Positions 27,391-36,781 of a stretch of DNA of 46,468 nucleotides are shown here, piece by piece. The number at the start of each line of letters is the position of its first letter. Within the stretch, counting starts at the first letter, position 1. The notes under the pieces are model-generated. The model did no database searches and was not told the origin of the DNA. It saw only the letters and a program-made list of their open reading frames with translations. This stretch comes from Rhodospirillales bacterium (GTDB lineage Bacteria; Pseudomonadota; Alphaproteobacteria; UBA8366; JADFVY01), in assembly GCA_020356105.1 (NCBI GenBank), contig CP070634.1:865078-911545 (forward strand). Reading direction: 5' to 3'. Position numbers and translations under genes: made by a program.

Positions 27391-30300
27391 TCAGTCCGCC
27401 TGTGCCGGCGCCTCTTTCGCCGGCGCCGCGCCACCCAGGCCCTTCTTCACCCGCTCGCGCAATGCTTGGAATGCGACGAACAGCACGGGAATGAAGAAAA
27501 TCCCGACCAGTGTCGCCCCCAGCATGCCGCCGAACACGGTGGTCCCGACCGACTGCCGGCTCGCCGATCCGGCACCGCTGGCGAAGACCAGCGGCATGAC
27601 GCCAAGGACGAACGAGAATGCCGTCATCAGCACGGCGCGGTACCGCAGGGTCGCCGCTTCGAGCGCGGCATCGATAATTGGCCGCCCCTCCTCGCGCAGC
27701 TGCTTGGCGAATTCGACGATCAGGATCGCATTCTTCGCCGCAAGGCCGACGAGCAGCACGAGACCGACCTGGGCGTAGGTGTCCAGCGCAATGCCGCGGC
27801 CCATCAGGAGCACCGCCGCCCCAAGCACCGCGATACCGATCGACAGCATCACCGGAAACGGTGTCGTCCAGCTCTCATACTGCGCGACCAGGAACAGATA
27901 GGCGAAAACGACGGAGAGCAGGAGGATGAACGAGCCCGCCTGCCCCGCCTGGATTTCCTGGAATGCCATTCCCGTCCACTCGAACGTGAAGCCGGCGGGA
28001 AGCGTCGTGCCGCTGATCCGCTCCATGGCGGCGATCGCCTGGCCGGAACTGCGCCCGGGCGCGGCATTGCCATTCACCGTGGCCGAGCGGAACATGTTGT
28101 AGCGCTCGACTTGCTGGGGTCCAAGCGCGGGCCTGGATTGCATCATGCTGCGCAGCGGCACCATCTCGCCGTCCGCATTGCGGACATAGAGATTGCCGAT
28201 ATCCTCCGGCGCGCTCCTCTGGTCGGCCTCGGCCTGGATCAGGACCCGGTAGACCCGGCCGAACTTGTTGAAATCATTGACGTAGAAAGCACCGAGATTG
28301 GCCGCCAGCGTCTGGAAGACATCGTTGACCGTCACCCCCCGTGTCTTCGCCGCATTGCGGTCGAAATCGACGAATATCTGCGGCACGTTGGCGCGAAAGG
28401 TGCTGAACACGGTGCTCAGCTCTGGCTGCCCGTTGGCCTCATAGATCAGGCCGCCAAGTGCCGAAGCAAGCTCGGCCGGGCTGCGTCCCTCGGTGTCCTG
28501 GAGGACGTACTCGAAGCCGCCGGTCGTGCCAAGGCCCGGAATCGGCGGCGGGCTGAAGGGAAGGATCGTCGCCTGCGGCAGGGCGAACAGCTTGGCGCGC
28601 AGCTGCGCGGTGATTGTGTCGACATGAAGGCTCGGATCGTCGCGCTCGTCCCACGGATCAAGGGCCGCGATCAGAAAGGCCGCGTTCGGCAGGACCGATC
28701 CCGACAACATGCTGTAGCCGCCGATCGACATCACGTTTGCCACGCCGGGCGTGTCGACCAGGATCTGCTCGACGCGCTCCAGCACCTGCGCCGTGCGCGG
28801 CAGCGCCGCGGCGTCCTGCAGGCGGACGTCGACAAAGATAGCACCGCGATCCTCGGCGGGCACGAAACCGGTCGGCAATTTCTGCAAGAGCCACCCGGCA
28901 CCCACTAACAGGACGACGAACAGCGGAAGCGTGACGAGCAGCCGGCGCACCATGATCGCGACAATCCCGGAATATCCGTTCCGGCTGCCCGCGAGGATCC
29001 GTTCGAACCAGGCGAGCGGCCCGCGCTGCACAGGTTTCGGCAATTTCAGGAAGCTGGCACATAGTGCTGGGCTGAGCGTCAGGGCGTTGACGGATGAGAT
29101 CGCCACCGCCACGGAGATCGTCACCGCGAACTGTTGATAGAGCCGGCCGGTCAGCCCCGGCGTGAAGCCGACCGGCACGAACACCGCCAGCAGCACCAGC
29201 GTCGTCGCGATCACGGGCCCCGACACCTCGATCATCGCCTTGCGCGTGGCGTCGCGTGGCGACAGACCGTCGGCCATGTGACGCTGCACGTTCTCGACGA
29301 CGACGATCGCATCATCGACGACGACGCCGATCGCAAGGATGAGGCCGAACAGGCTGACCGTGTTGATCGTATAGCCCATAGCCAGCAGCGCGGCGAAGGT
29401 ACCGATCAGCGAGACGGGGATCGCGATCGTGGGCACCAGCGTCGAACGCCAATCCTGCAGGAAGACAAAGACAACCAGAATGACGAGCGCCATCGCCTGA
29501 AACAGCGTTACCATGACCTCGTGCATCGAGGTCTTGACGTAGAGCGTGGTGTCGTAGGTCACCTGGTAGGCGAGGTCTTCGGGAAAGCGCTGCGCCAGGC
29601 GCTCGAGCTCCGCCTTGATCCCGTCGGCGACGTCGAGAGCGTTGGCGTCGGGCAGCTGATAGACGGCAAGGATCGCGGCGGGCTTGCCGTTCAGGTGACC
29701 GAACCAGCCGTATTCCTGTGCTCCCAGCTCGACCCGTGCGATATCGCCGAGGCGCACGATCGAACCGTCGGTCCGGGCCCGCAGGATGATGTTTCGGAAC
29801 TCGCGCTCGTCCTCGAGCCGGCCTTTCGCGAGAATCGTGAACTCGAACTGCTGTCCGGCGGGCGCCGGCGCGGCGCCGACACTACCCGCCGAAACTTGCA
29901 GATTCTGCTCGCGGATCGCAGCGATCACGTCGCCCACGGTCAGCCCCAGCGAGGTCATGCGATCGGGCTGCAACCATACCCGCATGCCGTAATCGCGGGC
30001 GCCAAGGACCGAAACGTCGGCGACACCCGGCACGCGCGCTAACGTGTCGCGGATATTGATGCTGGTGTAGTTGCTCAGGAAGAGGTCATCATAGGTTTCG
30101 TTCGGCGAATAGACCGACGCCACCAGCAGCATCGATGTCGATTGCTTCTTTACGGAAACGCCCTGGCGAACGACCTCCTCTGGCAGCCGCGACGTGGTCA
30201 GTGAGACCCGGTTCTGGACATTGACCTGCGCCTGGTCGCCGTCAGTCCCGACCTCGAAGGTCACGGTCAGCGTGTAGCTGCCGTCGTTGGCGCTCTTCGA

Positions 30301-30540
30301 CGACATATAGATCATGTCCTCGACGCCGTTGACCTCCGCCTCGACGACGGCGGCGACGGTCTCCTCCACGACCTGTGCATTGGCGCCCGGGTAGGTTGCG
30401 GTGACCTGTACCTCTGGCGGCGTAATCTCCGGAAATTCGGCCACCGGCAATCGTGTCAGCGCCAGCAACCCGGCAAGAACGATGACGATGGCGATGACGA
30501 AGGCGAATTTCGGCCGATCGATGAAGAAGGCGCTGATCAT
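27391..30540 (-). CDS. RND efflux permease (HAE1 family, AcrB/MexB-like)
   Basis: 1049 residues, the typical length of HAE1 inner-membrane pumps. The N-terminus is [20 protein letters not shown]. The proton-relay helix 4 reads [20 protein letters not shown] with the paired Asp residues. Large periplasmic porter domains lie between helices 1-2 and 7-8. It exports drugs, dyes, bile salts or other amphiphiles using the proton gradient. The ATG lies 1 bp after the stop of the membrane fusion protein, so they are co-translated. No outer-membrane TolC-like gene is adjacent; a shared one is expected elsewhere. Confidence 0.95.
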   Translation of the reverse strand: MISAFFIDRPKFAFVIAIVIVLAGLLALTRLPVAEFPEITPPEVQVTATYPGANAQVVEETVAAVVEAEVNGVEDMIYMSSKSANDGSYTLTVTFEVGTDGDQAQVNVQNRVSLTTSRLPEEVVRQGVSVKKQSTSMLLVASVYSPNETYDDLFLSNYTSINIRDTLARVPGVADVSVLGARDYGMRVWLQPDRMTSLGLTVGDVIAAIREQNLQVSAGSVGAAPAPAGQQFEFTILAKGRLEDEREFRNIILRARTDGSIVRLGDIARVELGAQEYGWFGHLNGKPAAILAVYQLPDANALDVADGIKAELERLAQRFPEDLAYQVTYDTTLYVKTSMHEVMVTLFQAMALVILVVFVFLQDWRSTLVPTIAIPVSLIGTFAALLAMGYTINTVSLFGLILAIGVVVDDAIVVVENVQRHMADGLSPRDATRKAMIEVSGPVIATTLVLLAVFVPVGFTPGLTGRLYQQFAVTISVAVAISSVNALTLSPALCASFLKLPKPVQRGPLAWFERILAGSRNGYSGIVAIMVRRLLVTLPLFVVLLVGAGWLLQKLPTGFVPAEDRGAIFVDVRLQDAAALPRTAQVLERVEQILVDTPGVANVMSIGGYSMLSGSVLPNAAFLIAALDPWDERDDPSLHVDTITAQLRAKLFALPQATILPFSPPPIPGLGTTGGFEYVLQDTEGRSPAELASALGGLIYEANGQPELSTVFSTFRANVPQIFVDFDRNAAKTRGVTVNDVFQTLAANLGAFYVNDFNKFGRVYRVLIQAEADQRSAPEDIGNLYVRNADGEMVPLRSMMQSRPALGPQQVERYNMFRSATVNGNAAPGRSSGQAIAAMERISGTTLPAGFTFEWTGMAFQEIQAGQAGSFILLLSVVFAYLFLVAQYESWTTPFPVMLSIGIAVLGAAVLLMGRGIALDTYAQVGLVLLVGLAAKNAILIVEFAKQLREEGRPIIDAALEAATLRYRAVLMTAFSFVLGVMPLVFASGAGSASRQSVGTTVFGGMLGATLVGIFFIPVLFVAFQALRERVKKGLGGAAPAKEAPAQAD

Positions 30541-30541
30541 G

Positions 30542-31687
30542 TCAGGAAGCCGGCTCCTGCGCGGCCGGCACCGGCGTCACCTTGGCCCCGGGCCGCACCT
30601 TCTGGATTCCCTCGACGACGACCATCTCGCCAACGACCAGCCCCTGCGTGACGACCACATCGCCATCGGTGCGTTCACCCAGCACGACCGCCCGGCTGGA
30701 AACACTGTTGTCCTCATCGACGACAAGGACGAAGGCGCCCGCTTGGTTGGTTTGCACCGCCGATTGCGGCACCACGATCATCTCCTCGGGCTCCGCGCTG
30801 ACGAGGACCACGCTGACGAACTGTCCCGGCAGTACCAGTTGCTCCGCGTTGGGAAACTCCGCAAACAGCCGGATCGTTCCGGTCATCGGGTCGGCCCGGT
30901 TGTCGAGAAAGGTGATGACGCCGGGCTCCTCGAGCATGCTGCCATTGGCAAGCCGGAGTGTCGGCGTGTATCGCCGCGACTCGCTGCCCTGCTGCGCCTG
31001 CTTGTAGTCGAGCATCTCCCGCTCGGTGATCGCGAAGGTTACCCGGATCGGGTCGACATCGACGATCGAAGCGAGAACGCCGCTGTCCGGCCCGATCAGA
31101 TTGCCCGCGTCGATCCTGCTCTTGCCGATGCGCCCGCTGATCGGCGCGACGATCCGCGTGTAACCGAGATTGAGCTCGGCCGTGGTGAGATCCGCCTTGG
31201 CGCCCGCAAGGTCGGCCTCGGCCTGCGCGGCCTTGGCCACCGCCTCGTCGAGCTCGGCCTGGCTGAGATGTCCCCTCTTGACCAGGGTTTCCGCCCTTTT
31301 GAGGTTTCTCGTCGCCTCGGTAAGAGTGGCCTCCGCCCGCTTTATTCGGGCCGCGGCCGCTGCGGCCGCCGCTTCGTATTCGGCTGGATCTATCTGGAAC
31401 AGGACTTGTCCTTGAGATACTTCTGCGCCCTCTTCGAAGAATCTCTCCAGCAGGAACCCGACCACACGCGCCCTCAGATCGACCTCGCGGTACGCGTCGG
31501 TCCGACCGACGAACTCTAGCGTCGATGCAACCGGCCGCGAGATCACCGGCGCAACCGTTACCGACGGTGCCGGCGGGGCGGCGTTGCCTTGCGCCGTTGC
31601 CGGCGGCCCGAAGGCGATCAGCGTCCCCAGGACACCACACGTGATGGCGAAGATTCGCCAGAGATTTCGCTTCGCCTGTCCCGTCAA
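30542..31687 (-). CDS. RND efflux membrane fusion protein (AcrA/MexA-like)
   Basis: 381 residues. Signal-like N-terminus ([21 protein letters not shown]), then the lipoyl/barrel-sandwich motif [20 protein letters not shown], an alpha-hairpin (about residues 100-175, rich in Ala/Glu/Lys), the second lipoyl half [20 protein letters not shown] and a beta-barrel. Links the inner-membrane pump to the outer-membrane channel. The start is TTG at 31687, supported by GGGAGG 5 nt upstream; no ATG fits. Lacks an evident lipobox cysteine at the signal end, so possibly not lipidated. Confidence 0.9.
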   Translation of the reverse strand: MTGQAKRNLWRIFAITCGVLGTLIAFGPPATAQGNAAPPAPSVTVAPVISRPVASTLEFVGRTDAYREVDLRARVVGFLLERFFEEGAEVSQGQVLFQIDPAEYEAAAAAAAARIKRAEATLTEATRNLKRAETLVKRGHLSQAELDEAVAKAAQAEADLAGAKADLTTAELNLGYTRIVAPISGRIGKSRIDAGNLIGPDSGVLASIVDVDPIRVTFAITEREMLDYKQAQQGSESRRYTPTLRLANGSMLEEPGVITFLDNRADPMTGTIRLFAEFPNAEQLVLPGQFVSVVLVSAEPEEMIVVPQSAVQTNQAGAFVLVVDEDNSVSSRAVVLGERTDGDVVVTQGLVVGEMVVVEGIQKVRPGAKVTPVPAAQEPAS

Positions 31688-32255
31688 TTCCGCCTCCCGT
31701 CGCTGGTCCGGCCCTTTCGCCCGCGCTCCGGGCGAAGGGTAGCGAAGGGGGAAATGGACGGAAAGTGAAATCTGCTAGCGCTCCCGACCGTTGCCGACAG
31801 CCGGACATCGTCGCGTCTCACGTCCCCCGCTCACCCCGACATGCCGGAACAGGGGCGCGTCGCCGGTCATCCGCGATGACGCAAAGATGAACGAGATTTA
31901 ATCAACGCGAAACATCGCTGTCAGCCTGTCTCGGCCATCCTGCATGCAAAAGAGCCGGACGTCGCTTCCGACTTTGCCGGAACGATCGCAACCGGACGCC
32001 AAACCGCTCCTTCGGGGTTTCGGGACCCTCCCCCGAGGAAGCGGGAGGTTCGGCAGATCGCCGGACGGGGGCGCGGGCCCAGTTGACCCCGAGCCGCGCC
32101 CCCGAACTACTCGGCCCGGCGGCAGACACCCCCCGGTCCAACGCCGGGCCGATTGTTGAACGCGAGGCCACCGGTTGGTCGTGAGGTGATCGATTGACCT
32201 GCGGCCGCCCCCAGGGCGGGTGACCGCTCGTAACAATGATGAAGGAGCAGATGTC
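31688..32255. other. Divergent intergenic region between efflux operon and degP-like gene
   Basis: About 570 bp separates the divergent starts and must hold both promoters. An imperfect but long inverted repeat lies at 31712-31739. Another imperfect GC stem (CCTTCGGGG with CCCCGAGG) is near 32010-32036. Open frames here overlap both strands, lack ribosome sites and look spurious. No regulator gene is present. Confidence 0.5.
31712..31739. promoter_or_regulatory. Inverted repeat in front of the RND efflux operon
   Basis: CCCTTTCGCCCG and CGGGCGAAGGG pair over 11 bp with a single bulged T and a 5-nt loop, 25-52 bp upstream of the membrane fusion protein start. It could be an operator for an unlinked repressor or an RNA hairpin in the leader. 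Seen directly; function inferred. Confidence 0.4.
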
Positions 32256-33728
32256 ATGACAAACATCGCTGTACGTGCCAGCAGACTACCGTCGCTCCGC
32301 GGGAGCGCAGCCGCGCTGGCCTTCGGGTTGATCCTGGTGTGGAGTGGCCTCGCGCAGGCCGCACCGGCGCCGGACGGATTCTCCAGCCTGGCAAAGAAGA
32401 GCTCGCCTTCCGTCGTCTGGATCACAACCACCCGCGACCAGACCACGGCGGACAAATGGCCGGAACTGCCGTTCAAGTTTCCGGACAACGTGCCTTTCGG
32501 GGAGTTTTTCCGGAAGTTCGAGGAGCATGGCGGGCAAAGAATCCAGCCGCAACCCATGCAGGGCCTGGGATCCGGATTCGTCGTCGATCCGGCGGGCTAC
32601 ATCGTCACCAGCGATCATGTGATCGATGGGGCCGATGCCGTGCGCGTGAGGCTTAACGACGACCGGGAGTATGAGGCGAAGGTCGTCGGCACCGATCCGC
32701 TGACCGATATCGCCGTGTTGAAGATCGAGGCCGAGAAACCCCTTCCGGCCGTCGCTTTCGGCGATTCGGATGCGGCCGAGGTCGGTGATTGGGTGATGGC
32801 CGTAGGGAATCCCTTCGGTCTTGGCGGCACCGTCACGACGGGCATCATCTCGGCCCGCGGCCGGAATATCAATGCGGGCCCCTATGACGACTTCCTGCAA
32901 GTCGACGCCCCCATCAACAAGGGCAATTCCGGAGGTCCGCTGTTCGATATGAATGGCCGTGTGATCGGCGTCAACACGGCGATCGTCTCCCCCAACGGCG
33001 GCAGTGTCGGAATCGGCTTTGCCGTTCCGTCCAATCTGGTCGAGCCGGTGGTCGCGCAGATTCGCGAGAATGGCCGGGTCACGCGCGGCTGGCTGGGGGT
33101 GCAAGTCCAGCAACTGACTGACGAAATCGCGAGCGCCATCGGCAGCGAGGGAACGGACGGCGCCCTTGTCAGCGAGGTACTGCCGGACAGCCCCGCCGCC
33201 GAAGCCGGCCTGAGGCAGGGCGATGTTATCCGCAAGGTCGATGGAAAGGTCGTCGGCGGCCCGCGCGATCTCGCGCGCCTGATCGCCCGTCATCCGGCCG
33301 AAACCACCGTTGCGCTGGATCTTTGGCGCGATGGCGCCAAGCAAATGGTGAAGGTGGTGGCCGGCGAAATGCCGAATCGTCAACAGCTTGCCGCGGCGGG
33401 ATCGGAAGGGCAGTCGAAACATGCCGGCCGATCCGACGCGCTCGCCGCCAATCTCGCGGTCATGACGCCGGAGCTGCGCACGGAGCTACAGCTGGCGGAG
33501 AACGTGGACGGCGTCGTGATCACCGGGATCGATTCGGGGCCGGCCTTCGAGCAGGGTCTGCGCAAGGGCGATGTGATCCGCGAGATTGCGCACCAGCCCG
33601 TGACCAACCCAGCCGAGGTGGACAGGCTCGTCCGTGAAGCCGCCTCCGGGAAGAAGAAGGCGGTTCTGCTGCTGGTCAGCCGGCGCGGCCAGAACCTGTT
33701 CATCGGCCTAACGCCGGCGATCGCATGA
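32256..33728 (+). CDS. DegP/HtrA-family periplasmic serine protease
   Basis: 490 residues. Signal peptide about residues 1-35 (AAALAFGLILVWSGLAQA). Trypsin-like domain with the triad His121 (VTSDHVID), Asp151 (DPLTDIAVLK) and Ser225 (GNSGGPLF). Two PDZ domains follow, near residues 275-365 (RGWLGVQVQQL) and 395-485 (VDGVVITGIDSGPAFEQG). Do/HtrA proteases degrade or hold misfolded envelope proteins. GAAGGAG lies 8 nt before the ATG at 32256. The response regulator and kinase genes follow after a strong hairpin, a common DegP-plus-two-component arrangement; regulation of degP by that pair is inference. Confidence 0.93.
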   Translation: MTNIAVRASRLPSLRGSAAALAFGLILVWSGLAQAAPAPDGFSSLAKKSSPSVVWITTTRDQTTADKWPELPFKFPDNVPFGEFFRKFEEHGGQRIQPQPMQGLGSGFVVDPAGYIVTSDHVIDGADAVRVRLNDDREYEAKVVGTDPLTDIAVLKIEAEKPLPAVAFGDSDAAEVGDWVMAVGNPFGLGGTVTTGIISARGRNINAGPYDDFLQVDAPINKGNSGGPLFDMNGRVIGVNTAIVSPNGGSVGIGFAVPSNLVEPVVAQIRENGRVTRGWLGVQVQQLTDEIASAIGSEGTDGALVSEVLPDSPAAEAGLRQGDVIRKVDGKVVGGPRDLARLIARHPAETTVALDLWRDGAKQMVKVVAGEMPNRQQLAAAGSEGQSKHAGRSDALAANLAVMTPELRTELQLAENVDGVVITGIDSGPAFEQGLRKGDVIREIAHQPVTNPAEVDRLVREAASGKKKAVLLLVSRRGQNLFIGLTPAIA

Positions 33729-33752
33729 TCTGGACAGGGAGGTGATCGCCGA

Positions 33753-33783
33753 AGGGCCGGTCGGCATTCCGCCGACCGGCCCT
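33753..33783 (+). terminator. Strong hairpin after degP-like gene
   Basis: Perfect 13-bp inverted repeat AGGGCCGGTCGGC / GCCGACCGGCCCT with a 5-nt loop, 25 bp after the protease stop and about 100 bp before the response regulator start. No T-run, so it is either a non-canonical terminator, a partial attenuator or a 3'-end stabiliser. Confidence 0.6.
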
Positions 33784-33881
33784 GCAGCGTCTCGAGGCTT
33801 GTCATGCCAATACCATGCACCCCATATGAGGGGCAGTCCGGCACACCGACGATCCGGCCGGTTCCTTCGAAAGATGGCAGC

Positions 33882-34559
33882 ATGCGCGCGCTGGTGATCG
33901 AAGACGACGACAAGACGGCCGATTACATAATCAAAGGTCTCGCGGAGTGCGGGATCGTCGCCGATCGGGCCGAAAACGGTCCGGATGGGCTGCATCTTGC
34001 GACCACCGCCGATTACGACGCGCTGATCGTGGACCGCATGCTGCCCGGCCTGGACGGTTTGTCCGTGGTGCGCGCCCTGCGCGCGACAGGCAGCACGGTA
34101 CCGGTGTTGATCCTCAGTGCGTTGGCCCATGTCGATGAGCGGGTCAAGGGGCTGCGCGCCGGTGGCGATGACTACCTGACCAAACCCTTCGCGTTCTCCG
34201 AGCTTCACGCGCGACTGGAGGCACTGTCGCGCCGGCCGCACGCGATCGTACAGGCAACGCAGCATCAGGTGGGCGACCTGACGATGGACCTGCTGTCGCG
34301 CAAGGTGACACGGGCCGGCCAGACCATCGAGCTAAGACCGCGCGAATACAAACTGCTCGAGTACCTCATGCGCCATGCCGGCGAGGTCGTGACCCGGACC
34401 ATGCTGTTCGAAGGCGTCTGGGATTTTCATTTCGATCCGCAGACCAACGTCATCGACGTCCACATCAGCCGCCTGCGGCAGAAGATAGACAAGGATTTCG
34501 ACCGTCCGCTGATTCATACCCACCGCGGCGGCGGATACTCGATCGATGTCGGCGACTAG
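33882..34559 (+). CDS. OmpR-family response regulator
   Basis: 225 residues. Receiver domain 1-115 with acidic pocket Asp8/Asp9, phosphoacceptor Asp51 (DALIVDRMLPG) and Lys101 (LTKPFAF). Winged-helix DNA-binding domain 130-222 containing LRPREYKLLEYLMRH and the recognition region FDPQTNVIDVHISRLRQKI. The ATG at 33882 is the natural family start; the frame extends to 33804. The linked histidine kinase gene overlaps it by 14 bp, so the pair is translated together. Metal, antibiotic or envelope stress are usual inputs for CusR/QseB-like relatives; the stimulus here is not known. Confidence 0.95.
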   Translation: MRALVIEDDDKTADYIIKGLAECGIVADRAENGPDGLHLATTADYDALIVDRMLPGLDGLSVVRALRATGSTVPVLILSALAHVDERVKGLRAGGDDYLTKPFAFSELHARLEALSRRPHAIVQATQHQVGDLTMDLLSRKVTRAGQTIELRPREYKLLEYLMRHAGEVVTRTMLFEGVWDFHFDPQTNVIDVHISRLRQKIDKDFDRPLIHTHRGGGYSIDVGD

Positions 34560-35916
34560 GTTATTTGGGACCTCGACGTTTCGGATCGCCATTGTGTATC
34601 TGGCGGTCTTCGCCGCGACCTTGGCCGGCGTTCTCGGTTTCATCTACTGGTCGACCAGCGATCTGATCGAGCGACAGACGAACAACACCATCCGCGCCGA
34701 GATCCGGGGCCTGTCGGAACAATATAGGGATGAGGGTCTGACACGGCTGATCGAGATCGTCCGCGAACGCAGCCGGCGGAACGAAGACTTGGCTAACGTC
34801 TACCTGCTGACGGATCCGTTCTATCGTCCGCTGGCCGGCAATCTGGAGACCTGGCCGCAGGCGCCGGAGATCCGGGACGGCTGGGCGGAAATACGGCTGC
34901 GCCACAGCACCGATCCGGCGGAGACGGAACGCCAATTCCGGGCCCGCCTGTTCGAGCTGCAGGGGGGCTTCCATTTGATGGTCGGCCGGGATACGGCGGC
35001 GCACGGAAATTTCCGCCGCATCATGCACGAAGGCGTCGCATGGGCTTTGATTCCGGTGCTGGTCGTCGGTCTGGGCGGCGGTATCCTGGTCGGACGCTAT
35101 GCGCTGCGCCGAGTCGACGCGGTCGCGGCCACGAGTCACGAGATTGTCAGCGGCGATCTGACGCGGCGGGTTCCGCTCTCGGGCAGCGGCGACGAATTCG
35201 ATCGTCTGGCGCGCACGATCAACGAGATGCTTGATCAGATCGATGCGCTGATGACCGGCATGCGCGCCGTCACCGACAGCCTTGCCCACGATCTACGCAG
35301 CCCCCTGACCAGGGCCAGGGGCAGCATCGAGCAGGCGCTGCGCGGGGCAACGGATATCGGGACATATCGCGCGGCGCTGGAGCACACCGCAGCCGAACTG
35401 GATATGATCCTGCAAACGTTCGAGGCGCTGATCAACATCGCCCTCGCCGAAGCCGGATCGAGCCGCGAGACGATGTCCCAACTGGATCTGTCGAGGCTGG
35501 TGCAAGATCTCGTCGAAGTCTACCAGCCGAGCGCGGAAGAAGCGGGTCTAGAGCTCACGGCGAGGATTGCGCCCGGCCTTGCCGCGACCGGCCATCGGCA
35601 GCTGCTGGGCCAGGCCGTCGCCAACCTGCTGGACAACGCCATCAAATTCACGCCTCCAGGCGGACGCATCGAGGTCTTGCTCGAAACGAGAGACGACCAA
35701 TCGATCCTGCGGGTCGCCGATAACGGCCCCGGCATTCCGGCAGAACATCGGCAAAGGGTCGTGCGGCGTTTTGCGCGCCTCGACAGCAGCCGAAGCACCC
35801 CGGGAAGCGGCCTGGGCCTCAGTCTCGTCGCGGCGGTGGCCCGGTTGCATGGCGCAACATTTACGCTGGGCGACAACCAACCAGGAGTGGCCGCGATTCT
35901 TGCATTGCCCTCCTGA
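34546..35916 (+). CDS. Sensor histidine kinase (two-component partner)
   Basis: 456 residues. First membrane helix about residues 13-34, periplasmic sensor about 35-160, second helix about 163-185, HAMP (ALRRVDAVAATSHEIVSGDL), then a dimerisation domain with phosphorylatable His248 (DSLAHDLRSPLTRARG). Catalytic ATPase domain shows N-box NLLDNAIKFTPPGG, G1 DNGPGIP and G2 GSGLGLSL. Autophosphorylates and passes phosphate to the response regulator encoded immediately upstream (14-bp overlap). The sensor ligand is unknown. Confidence 0.95.
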   Translation: MSATRLFGTSTFRIAIVYLAVFAATLAGVLGFIYWSTSDLIERQTNNTIRAEIRGLSEQYRDEGLTRLIEIVRERSRRNEDLANVYLLTDPFYRPLAGNLETWPQAPEIRDGWAEIRLRHSTDPAETERQFRARLFELQGGFHLMVGRDTAAHGNFRRIMHEGVAWALIPVLVVGLGGGILVGRYALRRVDAVAATSHEIVSGDLTRRVPLSGSGDEFDRLARTINEMLDQIDALMTGMRAVTDSLAHDLRSPLTRARGSIEQALRGATDIGTYRAALEHTAAELDMILQTFEALINIALAEAGSSRETMSQLDLSRLVQDLVEVYQPSAEEAGLELTARIAPGLAATGHRQLLGQAVANLLDNAIKFTPPGGRIEVLLETRDDQSILRVADNGPGIPAEHRQRVVRRFARLDSSRSTPGSGLGLSLVAAVARLHGATFTLGDNQPGVAAILALPS

Positions 35917-35943
35917 CGGCATCGCATGCGCCGCCACGGCCGA

Positions 35944-35969
35944 GCCTGTTGCCGCGCTCGGCAACAGGC
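35944..35969 (+). terminator. Probable terminator of the two-component operon
   Basis: Perfect 10-bp inverted repeat GCCTGTTGCC / GGCAACAGGC with a 6-nt loop, 27 bp after the kinase stop. Followed by CGAAAAGAG, no T-run. Hairpin is clear; termination inferred from position. Confidence 0.55.
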
Positions 35970-36143
35970 CGAAAAGAGTTCAAAGATGAGGGAACGACGG
36001 CATTCTCGCTAAATCCGGCGTTTAACGCTTCGGCAGCGAATTTCGGACATTATTCGTGCCGGAAACCGGATTCATCGACGCCGACCGGGCCACGGAGCCG
36101 AGGCCCGTGCAAGCCGGGGGCGCAGTCGCGAGGGGAGATCACG

Positions 36144-36617
36144 ATGGACAGGTTTGCGGCGAGCAACGTTATGAAGGCGATCTTTCGCCGTCGAATGGGC
36201 AACGCCCAAAAGACCAAGCTCTTTTCCGACCTGCCGGAGAGCAGGCAGCAGCTGCTGCTCGAACACGTGAAGCTGGAGGTCGGTGAGGAACCGGTAATTG
36301 CCTACCTCGGTGGCGATGTTAACTGGTGCCTGGTCACCAATAGAGGCCTCTTCTGGCTTGATGTCGAAGGCATCCACCGCCTTTCGATCTTCGATGTTGC
36401 CCGGTTCACGCATGACATGGGGGTAGCGCTTCGGCGGGGGCATCTCGACAAGCGTCAGTTCCACGAACTGTCGGTACACACGAAGTCAGCGGAGACCTGG
36501 GTGATCCAGCTGGAGGCCGGGGCGCCCTTCTATGCGGTGTGGCGCACGCTTGATTGGATGCTGGATTGGGCCAACCGTCCCCGGCAGACGGCTTCGCCCG
36601 AGGATCGCGTCGCGTGA
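36144..36617 (+). CDS. Hypothetical cytoplasmic protein
   Basis: 157 residues, no signal or membrane helix. The middle (LVTNRGLFWLDVEGIHRLSI) has the strand pattern LTNRGL...I seen in bacterial PH-like/YokE-type domains, but the match is too short to assign. The ATG at 36144 follows AGGGGAG; the frame runs on to 35949 through the terminator and is rejected. Flanked by the two-component operon and a flavoprotein gene, with gaps of about 230 and 160 bp, so probably monocistronic. Function unknown. Confidence 0.75.
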   Translation: MDRFAASNVMKAIFRRRMGNAQKTKLFSDLPESRQQLLLEHVKLEVGEEPVIAYLGGDVNWCLVTNRGLFWLDVEGIHRLSIFDVARFTHDMGVALRRGHLDKRQFHELSVHTKSAETWVIQLEAGAPFYAVWRTLDWMLDWANRPRQTASPEDRVA

Positions 36618-36781
36618 ATCCCGCCTGAGCTGGACTTTCCAGAGGCCCGTGGGCCGCGGTTTCAAGGGCTGGTGCGCCTCGATGGATTGCAGGGCATCAC
36701 GAAGATTTTGGTTTGATGTTACCGCCGCATTCCTAAAGAGTTGCCCTTGAGTCGACAACAACCATTGGGAACATCGCCGAC

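Noticed and set aside
31898-32557. 219-codon minus-strand frame in the efflux/degP gap
   Set aside because: Overlaps the protease signal sequence, lacks a ribosome site and has random-like Arg/Pro/Ser composition.
32286-33422. 378-codon minus-strand frame opposite the degP-like gene
   Set aside because: Antisense shadow with no motif; the protease triad is complete on the plus strand.
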